From contig NZ_CP079195.1 in the NCBI RefSeq assembly GCF_019263805.1, positions 313,501 to 377,500 on the forward strand: a stretch of DNA of 64,000 nucleotides. Reading direction: 5' to 3'. Positions 35,867 to 44,026 of the stretch are shown in pieces (position 1 is the stretch's first letter; each line of letters begins with the position of its first letter). The notes under the pieces are model-generated. The model was not told the origin of the DNA. It saw nothing but the letters and a program-made list of their open reading frames with translations, and searched no databases. The stretch is from Polaribacter sp. NJDZ03. Lineage in GTDB: Bacteria; Bacteroidota; Bacteroidia; Flavobacteriales; Flavobacteriaceae. The position numbers and the translations under genes are program-made.

Positions 35867-36301
35867 TTAAGTTAGAATTCCATCGTCTGCACATTTTTTA
35901 GAAAACCAAAATAGAAAAACAGCGAAAAGTGGAATTATGATTAGCATAGAATATTCCATAACGCCATACAGCTCTTTACCTTGGTTTATAAACCCGTTAT
36001 AAGTTGTTTGTATTAATACCGCAATTAATCCGATTGAGAAAAATACTTTGGCTAATTTTTTTTTGAAGAATAATAAAATACAACCCAAAACAGATGAGAA
36101 TACTGCAATTGCAAAAGCAGCCATTACCCAAGACGGTGTGTTGTAAATAAATTCTAGTTGTTCTTCTGTGTACATTAATTTAAAACGTTCCGTTTGATAA
36201 GCCTGGTTTAGATAACCATCTACACCCATAATGTTCCAAAGTAATCCAACAATTGCAATTATCCAAAAAGCTTTACTTGGTTTGTTTAGGTTATTTTTCA
36301 T
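35867..36301 (-). CDS. Small four-helix membrane protein, unknown function
   Basis: The 144-residue protein (MKNNLNKPSKAFWIIAIVGLLWNIMGVDGYL) has about four transmembrane helices. An acidic loop (YTEEQLEFIYNTPSWV) lies between helices 1 and 2. The start at Met9 of the longest frame is preferred because it places the first helix near the N-terminus. I recall similar small proteins with WNxxGvxxy...Pxw in Bacteroidota and Proteobacteria but know no function. Confidence 0.72.
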   Translation of the reverse strand: MKNNLNKPSKAFWIIAIVGLLWNIMGVDGYLNQAYQTERFKLMYTEEQLEFIYNTPSWVMAAFAIAVFSSVLGCILLFFKKKLAKVFFSIGLIAVLIQTTYNGFINQGKELYGVMEYSMLIIIPLFAVFLFWFSKKCADDGILT

Positions 36302-36373
36302 ACATCTATTTTTATTGTTTATCAATTTACTAAATGTACAAAAAAAGCTTGTATCACTATGGATTTCAATAAG

Positions 36374-37774
36374 TTATTCTACAATAGAAATACCAGTTGC
36401 TTTAAATAAACTTGCTTTAGTTTTAAAGAAAGTATTTTCTAAATCAATAGCTTTTAGCTTGGCTTCAATTAATTTAACTTCACGATAATTGACCAAGAAA
36501 AGAGAGCTCTCTCCTAAGAAAAACTTACGATCTTCTGCTTTTAACAAGGTTCCATAATCCTTAACAATATCAGTTGTTAAACTATTTTGTAAAACATAAG
36601 AATCTAATTCTTGCTGAATAGCATTTACTTTATTTTTGATGGCAACTTTAGCTACTTCATTTTCAAATTTTTTGTCTTGAAGCTTAATTTTCGATAGTTT
36701 AAAATCTCCTCTTTCTTTTCTTAGAAATAAAGGGACTTTAAAATTAATTCCTGCTTTATAATTTTGAGTATTTAAAGAGTTTATTTGATTTCTGTTTTCT
36801 GTTAAAAAATTATATTGAACATCTAGTTTAGGTAGTAAGTTATTCAATTTCAAGTTTTTATCAATACGTAAACTCTTTATTTTGTATTCTAAAGATTTAA
36901 TTTTAGGATGGTTAGTAATATCAAAATTAGCATTATTAAATAACGCAATATTAAAAGTAACATCTACATTATCTACTGTATGAATATCAGGAATAATAGT
37001 TTCTTTTAGTTCTACAGGTGTATTATCATTTAACCATAAAAAATTAGACAATTCTAAAGAAGATTTTACTAATTTTATTCTAGATTTTTCTAAATTTAGT
37101 TTTCTGGTTTTTAATGTAATAGATGCTTCGGTAGTATCTATCGCTGGTTTTTCTCCTTCTAAAAAAGCTATTTTTGTAGCTTTAAAACGGATTTCTGCAT
37201 TTGTTAAAAATTCTTTATAAACACTATTTTGATGATATGTTTTAAGCCAATTAAAATAAGAAAGAGAAGCGTTGTATAAAATTTCATTTACCAAAATCTG
37301 TTGGTCTTCTTTTGCTTGGTTTAAAAAGAATTTAGCTTGTTTTAAAGAAGCCATTCTTGTATTTATTAAAAGACCTTTTAATAAAGAAACAGAAACTCCA
37401 GCACTATATAACCCATCTTCTGGAACCGTATTTTCTGGATTTAAGTAATAGCCATCATTGTTTTCAAAATTTGCTTTAAACTCAATTCCGTAATACGTTG
37501 GTATTTTAAAAGCGGCATTTAATTTATTATAATACTCTTTTTCTTTAAACTGTTTTTTATTAAAATCCACTTCAATTTTTGGGTCAAAAGCACCTCTTGC
37601 TTTTAGTAATTTAGCTTCGCTTTCATTGATAATAAGATGCGCTTGTTTTACAATAGGATGATAGTTTTTTACATAGCCTAAATACTCCGACAATGTCATA
37701 ACAGAAGCTACTTTTTCTTGTGCAAAATACCCAGAAGTAAAAAATAGAAGAAATATTAAAATATATGTTTTCAT
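36374..37774 (-). CDS. TolC-like outer-membrane efflux protein
   Basis: The 466-residue protein has a signal peptide (MKTYILIFLLFFTSGYFAQ) followed by two TolC-type helical repeats (VKNYHPIVKQAHLIINESEAKLLKARGAFDPKIEVDF near 36-72 and the equivalent near 290). It should form the outer-membrane exit duct of the pump made by the next two upstream genes. It is last in a four-gene operon (TetR, ABC, HlyD, TolC), 28 nt after the HlyD-like gene. Confidence 0.9.
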   Translation of the reverse strand: MKTYILIFLLFFTSGYFAQEKVASVMTLSEYLGYVKNYHPIVKQAHLIINESEAKLLKARGAFDPKIEVDFNKKQFKEKEYYNKLNAAFKIPTYYGIEFKANFENNDGYYLNPENTVPEDGLYSAGVSVSLLKGLLINTRMASLKQAKFFLNQAKEDQQILVNEILYNASLSYFNWLKTYHQNSVYKEFLTNAEIRFKATKIAFLEGEKPAIDTTEASITLKTRKLNLEKSRIKLVKSSLELSNFLWLNDNTPVELKETIIPDIHTVDNVDVTFNIALFNNANFDITNHPKIKSLEYKIKSLRIDKNLKLNNLLPKLDVQYNFLTENRNQINSLNTQNYKAGINFKVPLFLRKERGDFKLSKIKLQDKKFENEVAKVAIKNKVNAIQQELDSYVLQNSLTTDIVKDYGTLLKAEDRKFFLGESSLFLVNYREVKLIEAKLKAIDLENTFFKTKASLFKATGISIVE

Positions 37775-37802
37775 AATAATGTGTCAAATAAACAAATTGA
37801 TA

Positions 37803-39158
37803 TTATTTTTTCTTTGTATCACTTTTTGCTCCTTTTGGTTGATAGTAGTTAGGAGGGAAGCTATTTAGTTGTCTCCATATTTCAAAATAAATAGGTACAT
37901 CTTCTAACAACGCAATTGTTCTAGCGCCAGATCCCACTCTAATTGCTTCTGGCCAATCATTATCAGCAGTTTTATCTGGCGCTAATAAAACTCTATATTT
38001 ACCATTAGTACTAATAAAATTTTCGATAGCAATAACCGTTGCACCATACGTACCGTAAGAAGCATTTGGCCATCCACTAAATACAATTGCTGGCCAACCA
38101 TCAAACTGAATACGCATTTTTTCACCTATATGTAATAAGGGCAAATCAATTGGTCTTACAAAGGTTTCTACTGCTAAATCGTATTTTTCTGGCATAATAC
38201 CAACAAGGTCTTCACCTTCTTTAAAAGTACCTCCAATTCCGCCTTTTAGCGCTTTGTTTATATAACCATTTTGTGGTGCCGTAATAAATAATAAGCTATT
38301 TCTAACACTATAATTACTTCTACTATTTTCTAATTTAGACACTTGTGCTTCAGCATCAAAACCACTTGATTGTGCTGTGTACATATCACTTTGTGATTTA
38401 GAAATTTTATCGGTATACGTTGCATTAATTCTAGATAACTCTAGTTTTGCATTTAAAACATTATTTCTACTTGCTAATAATTTATTTTCTTGTGAAATTA
38501 ATTTGGCTTGTGTAGCTTGTAGTTTTATTCGTTTTTCCTCTACATCTATGACGGCTTTTAAACCTTCTTCTTGCAAAGTTTTTGTTCTATCGTATTGTGT
38601 TTCTGCAATGGTGCTATTTGTTTTGGCAGCTTCAAAATCGATACTATCACTTTTTACTTTTAATTTAGATTGTAAAAGTTTGTTTTTTGTTTGCTCAATT
38701 TTTAACACTTGTTCTTGTTTAAGCGCATTAACTTGTCTTTTTAATGCGGCTACTTTACCTTGGTATGATATAACTGAAGAGGATTTAGCATTAATTTGAT
38801 CGCTAGTTCTTTCTATTAAGCGATTGTCGAAATAATCACTTTTAACTTCAGATATTCTTAAAATGGTATCTCCTTTTTTTACAAAATCTCCTTCTGTTAC
38901 AAACCATTCTTCAATTCTTCCAGGAATTTGAGATTGAATTGTTTGTGGTCTTTGGTTTGGTGTTAAAGTGGTTACTAAACCTTGGCCCGTTATATTCTGT
39001 GTCCAAGGTAAAAAGAGCGCTATAAAACCTATAATAGCAAAGGCTAAAAGAAATTTATTAAAAGCCTTATAATATTCTTTAGTAAAAATATTCTTACCAG
39101 ATTTAAACGCAGCTAAATCAAAGTTTTTATGTAATTGGTTGTTAGATATATTTAACAT
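37803..39158 (-). CDS. HlyD-type membrane fusion protein
   Basis: The 451-residue protein has one N-terminal membrane helix (about 34-51, FLLAFAIIGFIALFLPW), a lipoyl-like half (GRIEEWFVTEGDFVKKGDTILRI), a long coiled coil (about 118-270) and a second lipoyl half (ITAPQNGYINKALKGGIGG). It bridges the ABC subunit and TolC. Its stop-to-start spacing (6 nt from the ABC gene) shows translational coupling. Confidence 0.9.
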   Translation of the reverse strand: MLNISNNQLHKNFDLAAFKSGKNIFTKEYYKAFNKFLLAFAIIGFIALFLPWTQNITGQGLVTTLTPNQRPQTIQSQIPGRIEEWFVTEGDFVKKGDTILRISEVKSDYFDNRLIERTSDQINAKSSSVISYQGKVAALKRQVNALKQEQVLKIEQTKNKLLQSKLKVKSDSIDFEAAKTNSTIAETQYDRTKTLQEEGLKAVIDVEEKRIKLQATQAKLISQENKLLASRNNVLNAKLELSRINATYTDKISKSQSDMYTAQSSGFDAEAQVSKLENSRSNYSVRNSLLFITAPQNGYINKALKGGIGGTFKEGEDLVGIMPEKYDLAVETFVRPIDLPLLHIGEKMRIQFDGWPAIVFSGWPNASYGTYGATVIAIENFISTNGKYRVLLAPDKTADNDWPEAIRVGSGARTIALLEDVPIYFEIWRQLNSFPPNYYQPKGAKSDTKKK

Positions 39159-39164
39159 TGCTAC

Positions 39165-40829
39165 TTAATTTATTGATTTAATTTCACCTTTTTCTAACGT
39201 AATTGTTTCGTTACATTGAGTTCTCCAGCTCTTTTTACTGCTCACTACAATTAAAGTCCAAGGTCTTTTAATATCTGTTAAATAATTAATGATACGGACT
39301 GTTTCTTCTAAATTAAATTGATCTAAAGGGTCTTCTAAAATCATTATTTTAGGTTGCTTTATAATAGCTCTCGCTAAAATTAATTTCTTTGCAATTGTGT
39401 AAGACATTTGTTTCCCTTCGGGATATAAAACAGTTTCTAATCCCTTGGGTTGCTCTTTTAAGAATTGTGTTAAACCAACAATTTCTAAAGCATCATATAT
39501 AATATCATCTTTAATGTTTTTATCACCAAAAACTAAATTGTTTTTAATACTACCTTCAAATGGTGTTTCGTCTGATAACGATAAACCTAATTGAGAACGA
39601 TAATGATTTAAATGTAGGCTACTTAGTGATAGATTATTGATATAAATATTACCTGCAACGGGTTCTATAACTCCAGAAATTAAACGTAATAAAGTAGACT
39701 TACCTGCGCCACTTTCTCCCATTACTAAAATTCTACTTTTAGGTTTTAAGGTAAATGAAATATTTTTAATAATATGTTTCTCTCTATTTTCTACACCAAA
39801 AGAAACATCCTCTAACTCTATTGTTAAACCTTCTTTAAATAAAGGTCTTTCTCCTTCTTGAGGTTCAAGCTCTTTATCTACAACTTGTCCTATTTTTTCT
39901 ATGGATGTTAGCACATCGTAAAAAGATTCTAAACCTATAATTAGTTTTTCTACAGACTGAATAACCAAAAGGATAATGATTTCTGCAGCAACAAATTGCC
40001 CAATATTCATTTCTTGATTTAAAACTAAAGCACCACCAATTAGCAATAAACTAGCAGTTACTATTACCTTAAAACTTATCATTTGAATAAATTGTATCAT
40101 CAATATTTTAAAATGATTTTCTCTTGCTTCTAAATATTGACTCACTAAATCATCGTTTTTCTGAAGAGCTAAACTAGTGTTTCCAGATAATTTAAAGCTC
40201 ACTAGAGTTCTTGCAACTTCTTGTATCCAATGGGCTACTTTGTACTTTTTCTTAGATTCTATTAAACTAGTTTCTAGTCCTTTTTGAGCTGTAAATTTAA
40301 ATACGATATATATTAAAAGTAACAATAGAATACCAAATACAATAAAAAAAGAATGGTAAAAAGATAACAAAATTAAGGCGAAAATAATTTGTAGAAGTGC
40401 TGTTGGTATATCAATTAATATTTTAGATAGTCCTTTCTGTATGGTTAATGTATCAAAAAAACGATTGGCTAATTCTGGTGGATAATCATTACGCAGTTCA
40501 TTCATTTTTATTTTTGGAAAACGAAAACTGAGTTCAAAGGAAGCTCGTGTAAATATTCTTTGTTGAATGGTTTCTATAATTCTTAATTGCATTAATTGTA
40601 ATGCTCCAGAAAAAAGAACACCAATGGTAACCATAATTACTAACACAATCCAAGAACTAGATATTTGTGCACCTTGTATTAAATTGATAATTGCCTGAAT
40701 ACCTAAGGGTAGAGATAAAGCTACAATTCCGCCAAAAATAGCATAGTAAAATATTTGGAAGATGTCTTTTCTTTCTAGTTTTAATAAACCAATAAACCTT
40801 TTCCAAGGAGTTAATTGTTTTTGTTCCAT
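39165..40829 (-). CDS. ABC exporter half-transporter with degenerate nucleotide-binding domain
   Basis: The 554-residue protein has about six membrane helices (residues 25-310) and an NBD. Walker A is intact (GESGAGKST, 371-379). The Q-loop Gln is replaced by Ser419, the signature reads MSYTI (475-479) instead of LSGGQ, Walker B ends ILED (497-500) instead of LDE, and the H-loop His is replaced (VVSSKKS, Ser530-531). The NBD may bind ATP but hydrolyse it poorly, or pair with another ATPase. It is preceded 2 nt away by the TetR gene and followed by the HlyD gene. Confidence 0.88.
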   Translation of the reverse strand: MEQKQLTPWKRFIGLLKLERKDIFQIFYYAIFGGIVALSLPLGIQAIINLIQGAQISSSWIVLVIMVTIGVLFSGALQLMQLRIIETIQQRIFTRASFELSFRFPKIKMNELRNDYPPELANRFFDTLTIQKGLSKILIDIPTALLQIIFALILLSFYHSFFIVFGILLLLLIYIVFKFTAQKGLETSLIESKKKYKVAHWIQEVARTLVSFKLSGNTSLALQKNDDLVSQYLEARENHFKILMIQFIQMISFKVIVTASLLLIGGALVLNQEMNIGQFVAAEIIILLVIQSVEKLIIGLESFYDVLTSIEKIGQVVDKELEPQEGERPLFKEGLTIELEDVSFGVENREKHIIKNISFTLKPKSRILVMGESGAGKSTLLRLISGVIEPVAGNIYINNLSLSSLHLNHYRSQLGLSLSDETPFEGSIKNNLVFGDKNIKDDIIYDALEIVGLTQFLKEQPKGLETVLYPEGKQMSYTIAKKLILARAIIKQPKIMILEDPLDQFNLEETVRIINYLTDIKRPWTLIVVSSKKSWRTQCNETITLEKGEIKSIN

Positions 40830-40831
40830 AA

Positions 40832-41503
40832 TTATTTAATTGTATTTTTTACGAGTTCAGTAAAAAACTGTGTTGAATTTTTATCTTTATTACAGTTTGT
40901 AATAGAAGGGAAATGTTCTTTTAAGTAATGTTGATGTAAACTGCCTTCTATTAGTGTACTCGCTAAGCTTAAAGAGTATGGGTAGTTTGTGTTTACAGCT
41001 AAAATAATATCACTAATTCTAGTAATTATTCTTTTATAAGTTTCATAATATCCTTCTTTGTTTTTTGCATCTACTTCTTTAGGAAGTAAGTGTTTAGAGT
41101 TTTCGCTAACAATAATTTTATATAATATTTTTTCATTGATGTGCGGTAAATTTCCATCTTCTTCTACAACTCTAGTTACAATAAAAATGGCTTTTTCTAG
41201 CTTTTCTAAAGGATTAGTAATGCTAAAGGTTTCTAAAACTAATTGATATTCTAACCATGCCCAGTACCAAGATGATAAGTATAAAAGCAACTTATGCTTA
41301 CTTTCAAAATACCTGTAAATAGAACTCTCATTAGAACCAATTTTAGTTCCTAGTTTTTTAAAAGTATAAGCTTCAAAACCAATTTCATGAATCAGTAAAA
41401 TACTATGTTCTATAATTTTTTTCCCTAAAACAGAAGTTTCGGGATCTTTTATAAAAATTTTATCTGATACAGAAATTTTTAAAACAGATAATAAGTTTTT
41501 CAT
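40832..41503 (-). CDS. TetR-type repressor of the export operon
   Basis: The 223-residue protein has a TetR HTH (EHSILLIHEIGFEAYTFKKLGTKIGSNESSIYRYFESKHKLLLYL, about 31-75). The C-terminal half is the ligand domain, and its ligand is unknown. It is first in the operon and 2 nt before the ABC gene. Its promoter overlaps a 21-bp perfect palindrome, a strong candidate for its own operator, so it should autorepress and control the pump. Confidence 0.9.
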   Translation of the reverse strand: MKNLLSVLKISVSDKIFIKDPETSVLGKKIIEHSILLIHEIGFEAYTFKKLGTKIGSNESSIYRYFESKHKLLLYLSSWYWAWLEYQLVLETFSITNPLEKLEKAIFIVTRVVEEDGNLPHINEKILYKIIVSENSKHLLPKEVDAKNKEGYYETYKRIITRISDIILAVNTNYPYSLSLASTLIEGSLHQHYLKEHFPSITNCNKDKNSTQFFTELVKNTIK

Positions 41504-41521
41504 AATTTATTATTTAAAGTG

Positions 41522-41529
41522 CAAATATA
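41522..41529 (-). promoter_or_regulatory. Promoter -7 box for the TetR-ABC-HlyD-TolC operon
   Basis: TATATTTG on the minus strand, 18 nt before the TetR ATG. It overlaps the palindrome at 41526-41546. Confidence 0.65.
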
Positions 41530-41546
41530 ATAGTATTACTATTATA
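41526..41546. promoter_or_regulatory. 21-bp perfect palindrome, TetR operator candidate
   Basis: Arms TATAATAGTA and TACTATTATA (10 nt each) surround a central T. It overlaps the -7 box and lies 22 bp upstream of the TetR start codon. Repressor bound there would block RNA polymerase. Confidence 0.75.
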
Positions 41547-41606
41547 AAAGTATGGTTTACTATTTTTTATTTAATTTTTAACAAAAGGTTACTTAAAAAG
41601 ACTGCA

Positions 41607-41634
41607 TAAAAAAACCTTCCGTAAAAACGGAAGG
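41607..41634 (-). terminator. Terminator of the beta-propeller lipoprotein gene
   Basis: CCTTCCGT / ACGGAAGG stem (41615-41622, 41627-41634) with an A4 loop; the A7 run on the left gives a U-run on the minus strand. A second hairpin around TTCAACT/AGTTGAA (41651-41671) lies just past the stop. Confidence 0.85.
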
Positions 41635-41679
41635 CTAACATCAACATTAAATATTCAACTAAAAAAGTTGAAATATTTT

Positions 41680-42720
41680 TTAATTCTTATATAAGTATAC
41701 TGCAGAAGCTGCAGTTAAACTTGCATTATATATAGGAGTTAAGTTTCCTCCATTAGTAAAATTATTAAAAGCTAGAATTCTTCCACCACCATTTCCTGCT
41801 TCCGCAATAAAAACAGTTTTAGTGTCACCATCATAAGCTACATCTACTGGGTTGCCCATTAAGGTATTAGAACCTGCAACTCTTGTTTGTTCAGTTAAAG
41901 CTAAAATATTTCCATTAGTAGTAGCGCTAAATTTACTTGTAAAGTTTTCTATTACTTGAAAACCACCATCATCTTGCCCGTTAGAAGCTTCACCAATATC
42001 TGTTAAAATCATAGTATCTGTATCCATATCATACGTTAAGCCGTGTGTTCTTACAATACCTTCTACTGCTATTTGTTTTGTAGCGCTTAATGAGGTGGTA
42101 GATGTGTTATTTAAAAAATTAGAAAAAACAGCTAACTCATTTGTTGTATCTACAATAGCATACAAGTCGTTACCAATAAAGGTTATTCCCCAAAGTTTAA
42201 AATTTGTTGTAATTGTATTTCTTAAATTAAATTGATTTCCACTTTTAGTGTAGATAAATAATTTTCCGTCCTTAGTTTCTGTATTTCCATCTGCATCGGC
42301 ATTGTCTGCTACTACATAAAAATTACCGTTTACGGCCAATTCTCTAGGACTTTTCATATCTAGACTTCCAACAACACTTGCGGTTACACTTGCAGTTACA
42401 TTTGCAGAAACATCAGATGGAACTAATGATGCACCTGCATAACCTTCTATGCCAAAAGTAGTTCTAGATGCTTGTATAACTAAATCTTCTTCACTATTAT
42501 AATAGATACCATCTGCAGCGCTAGTGGTTGTGTTTAATGTAGATTTAGTAACAGCTTTTGTATTGTTTACGTTGTAAATATTTACATTTCCGTCAGAATT
42601 GTTAGAGGTAAATAATAATTTAGTTTGTACTTGAGCTGTAATATTATTCTCGTTATCAGAGCAAGATGTTAAACCTAGGGCTGTTGCACATACTAATGTA
42701 AAAATTTTAATTGTCTTCAT
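41680..42720 (-). CDS. Beta-propeller-like lipoprotein, unknown function
   Basis: The 346-residue protein has a lipoprotein signal (MKTIKIFTLVCATALGLTSC, Cys20). Repeats of the form FYVVADNADADGN, DLYAIVDTTNELAVF, MILTDIGEA and TVFIAEAGNGGGRIL suggest a beta-propeller of NHL/SBBP type. It should be anchored at the cell surface or in the periplasm. No catalytic motif is evident. It has its own promoter (42743-42750) and terminator. Confidence 0.72.
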   Translation of the reverse strand: MKTIKIFTLVCATALGLTSCSDNENNITAQVQTKLLFTSNNSDGNVNIYNVNNTKAVTKSTLNTTTSAADGIYYNSEEDLVIQASRTTFGIEGYAGASLVPSDVSANVTASVTASVVGSLDMKSPRELAVNGNFYVVADNADADGNTETKDGKLFIYTKSGNQFNLRNTITTNFKLWGITFIGNDLYAIVDTTNELAVFSNFLNNTSTTSLSATKQIAVEGIVRTHGLTYDMDTDTMILTDIGEASNGQDDGGFQVIENFTSKFSATTNGNILALTEQTRVAGSNTLMGNPVDVAYDGDTKTVFIAEAGNGGGRILAFNNFTNGGNLTPIYNASLTAASAVYLYKN

Positions 42721-42742
42721 AATTTAATATTTTTTTAGTTAT

Positions 42743-42750
42743 CAAAAATA
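42743..42750 (-). promoter_or_regulatory. Promoter -7 box for the beta-propeller lipoprotein
   Basis: TATTTTTG on the minus strand, 23 nt before the start codon. Confidence 0.55.
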
Positions 42751-42845
42751 TATACGTAATAGTTTTAGAGTTGGTTTTTTTAAATGCATTTTTTTATAAT
42801 ATTTTAAGGATTAATAAAATAAATGGTCATAAACCTATAACTATT

Positions 42846-42876
42846 TTGAAAACTTTTAAATTTATCGTATCTTTGC
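42846..42876 (+). promoter_or_regulatory. Full Bacteroidota promoter for the cold-shock-domain gene
   Basis: TTTG at 42846-42849 and TATCTTTG at 42869-42876 are separated by 19 nt, matching the -33/-7 consensus of the phylum. Transcription would start near 42882, leaving a leader of about 114 nt. Confidence 0.75.
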
Positions 42877-42995
42877 AGACATAAGAAAAAATACACTCCT
42901 CTAAATACACTAGTTAGCGTTAGTTTGATTTCGAATTTCCAGTTAGGTATTTTATCTTTTCAGAAATATTAATTTAAAAAACTCTTATATTTTTA

Positions 42996-43448
42996 ATGGC
43001 AAAATCGCAGCAAACCTTTAGTAAAAGTGAAAAAGAAAAAAAACGTTTAAAAAAACGTTTAGATAAGCAAAAGAAAATGGACGCTAGAAAAGCGGACAAA
43101 GATGAAAATGGATCAACAGGTATCCAATTTGCTTATGTGGATCATAATGGAAATTTAACAGATACTCCACCAGATCCAGAATTAAAAGTAGAATATGAAT
43201 TGGAAGATATTCAGATTTCTGTAACCAAAAAAGAAGATTTACCAGAAGAAGATCCTGTTAGAAAAGGAAAAGTTTCTTTCTTTGATTCTTCTAAAGGTTT
43301 TGGTTTTATTATAGACTTAGAAAATAACGAAAAATATTTTACACACGTAAGTGGTTTAATAGATGAAATTGCAGAAAACGATAAAGTTTCTTTCGAATTA
43401 GAAAGAGGAATGCGTGGTATGAATGCAGTAAAAGTTAAGAAAGTTTAA
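42996..43448 (+). CDS. Cold-shock-domain protein with basic N-terminal tail
   Basis: The 150-residue protein has a lysine-rich N-terminal stretch (about 1-35), a linker, and a C-terminal cold shock domain (about 87-150) with KGKVSFFDSSKGFGFI (RNP1) and KYFTHVSGL (RNP2). It should bind single-stranded RNA or DNA. The long leader and strong promoter resemble those of cold-induced csp genes. The fusion with a basic tail is a recurring Bacteroidota layout. Confidence 0.9.
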   Translation: MAKSQQTFSKSEKEKKRLKKRLDKQKKMDARKADKDENGSTGIQFAYVDHNGNLTDTPPDPELKVEYELEDIQISVTKKEDLPEEDPVRKGKVSFFDSSKGFGFIIDLENNEKYFTHVSGLIDEIAENDKVSFELERGMRGMNAVKVKKV

Positions 43449-43470
43449 TACTTTACACAGATACTTTATA

Positions 43471-43505
43471 AAAAAAATCCTTCTTTTAAGAAGGATTTTT
43501 TTTTT
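43471..43505 (+). terminator. Terminator after the cold-shock-domain gene
   Basis: ATCCTTCTT / AAGAAGGAT (43477-43485, 43488-43496) with A-rich and T9 flanks. Confidence 0.85.
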
Positions 43506-43519
43506 ACTTCTTACTATAA

Positions 43520-43819
43520 AGTATATTAATATTTACATCTTTTTCATCTCACACATTAAAAAATAATGTAAACTTTTATGCAGAAAATTTAAAGACTACT
43601 CCTCAAAACTTAAATGCAAACTGTAGAAAAGAGTATGATAAATCTGCTTCAGATATTATTTCAGAACATATAATTAAAGAAGTTAAAAGAAGATTGTTAT
43701 ATACTAATGGCGCAATAAGTGATATTGCTTATAGTTTAGACTTTAAAGATTCTTCTCACTTTACTAAATATTTTAAACGATATACAGGGGAAACCCATAA
43801 GGAGTTAAAATTAATATGA
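43520..43819 (+). pseudogene. Truncated AraC-type regulator (C-terminal HTH only)
   Basis: A frame with no start codon opens after TAA at 43517-43519 and ends in TGA at 43817-43819. Its translation is a good AraC C-terminal half: VNFYAENLKTTPQNLNANC, then IIKEVKRRLLYTNGAISDIAY and SLDFKDSSHFTKYFKRYTG. The N-terminal ligand domain is gone and the cold-shock terminator lies right before it, so it is probably a relic. It may once have regulated the TonB-dependent receptor that follows. Confidence 0.85.
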
Positions 43820-43876
43820 AGGCTATATAGACCGTGAAATTTTCAAATAGACCATTTTAATAACAAGAAGCTAAAG

Positions 43877-43884
43877 TACTTTTG
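43877..43884 (+). promoter_or_regulatory. Promoter -7 box for the TonB-dependent receptor
   Basis: TACTTTTG, about 143 nt before the receptor start codon, leaving a long leader. Confidence 0.45.
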
Positions 43885-44026
43885 CTAGATATTATTAAGG
43901 ACGCTGTTTAAGAGGTGTTTTTTTTTGTGATGTAACAAAACAAATCAATTAAACCTTTTATACTTATTTAGTCTAACCACTTAATATAGTTTAACCAACA
44001 TATAACTTACATAAAAACTTATTTCA

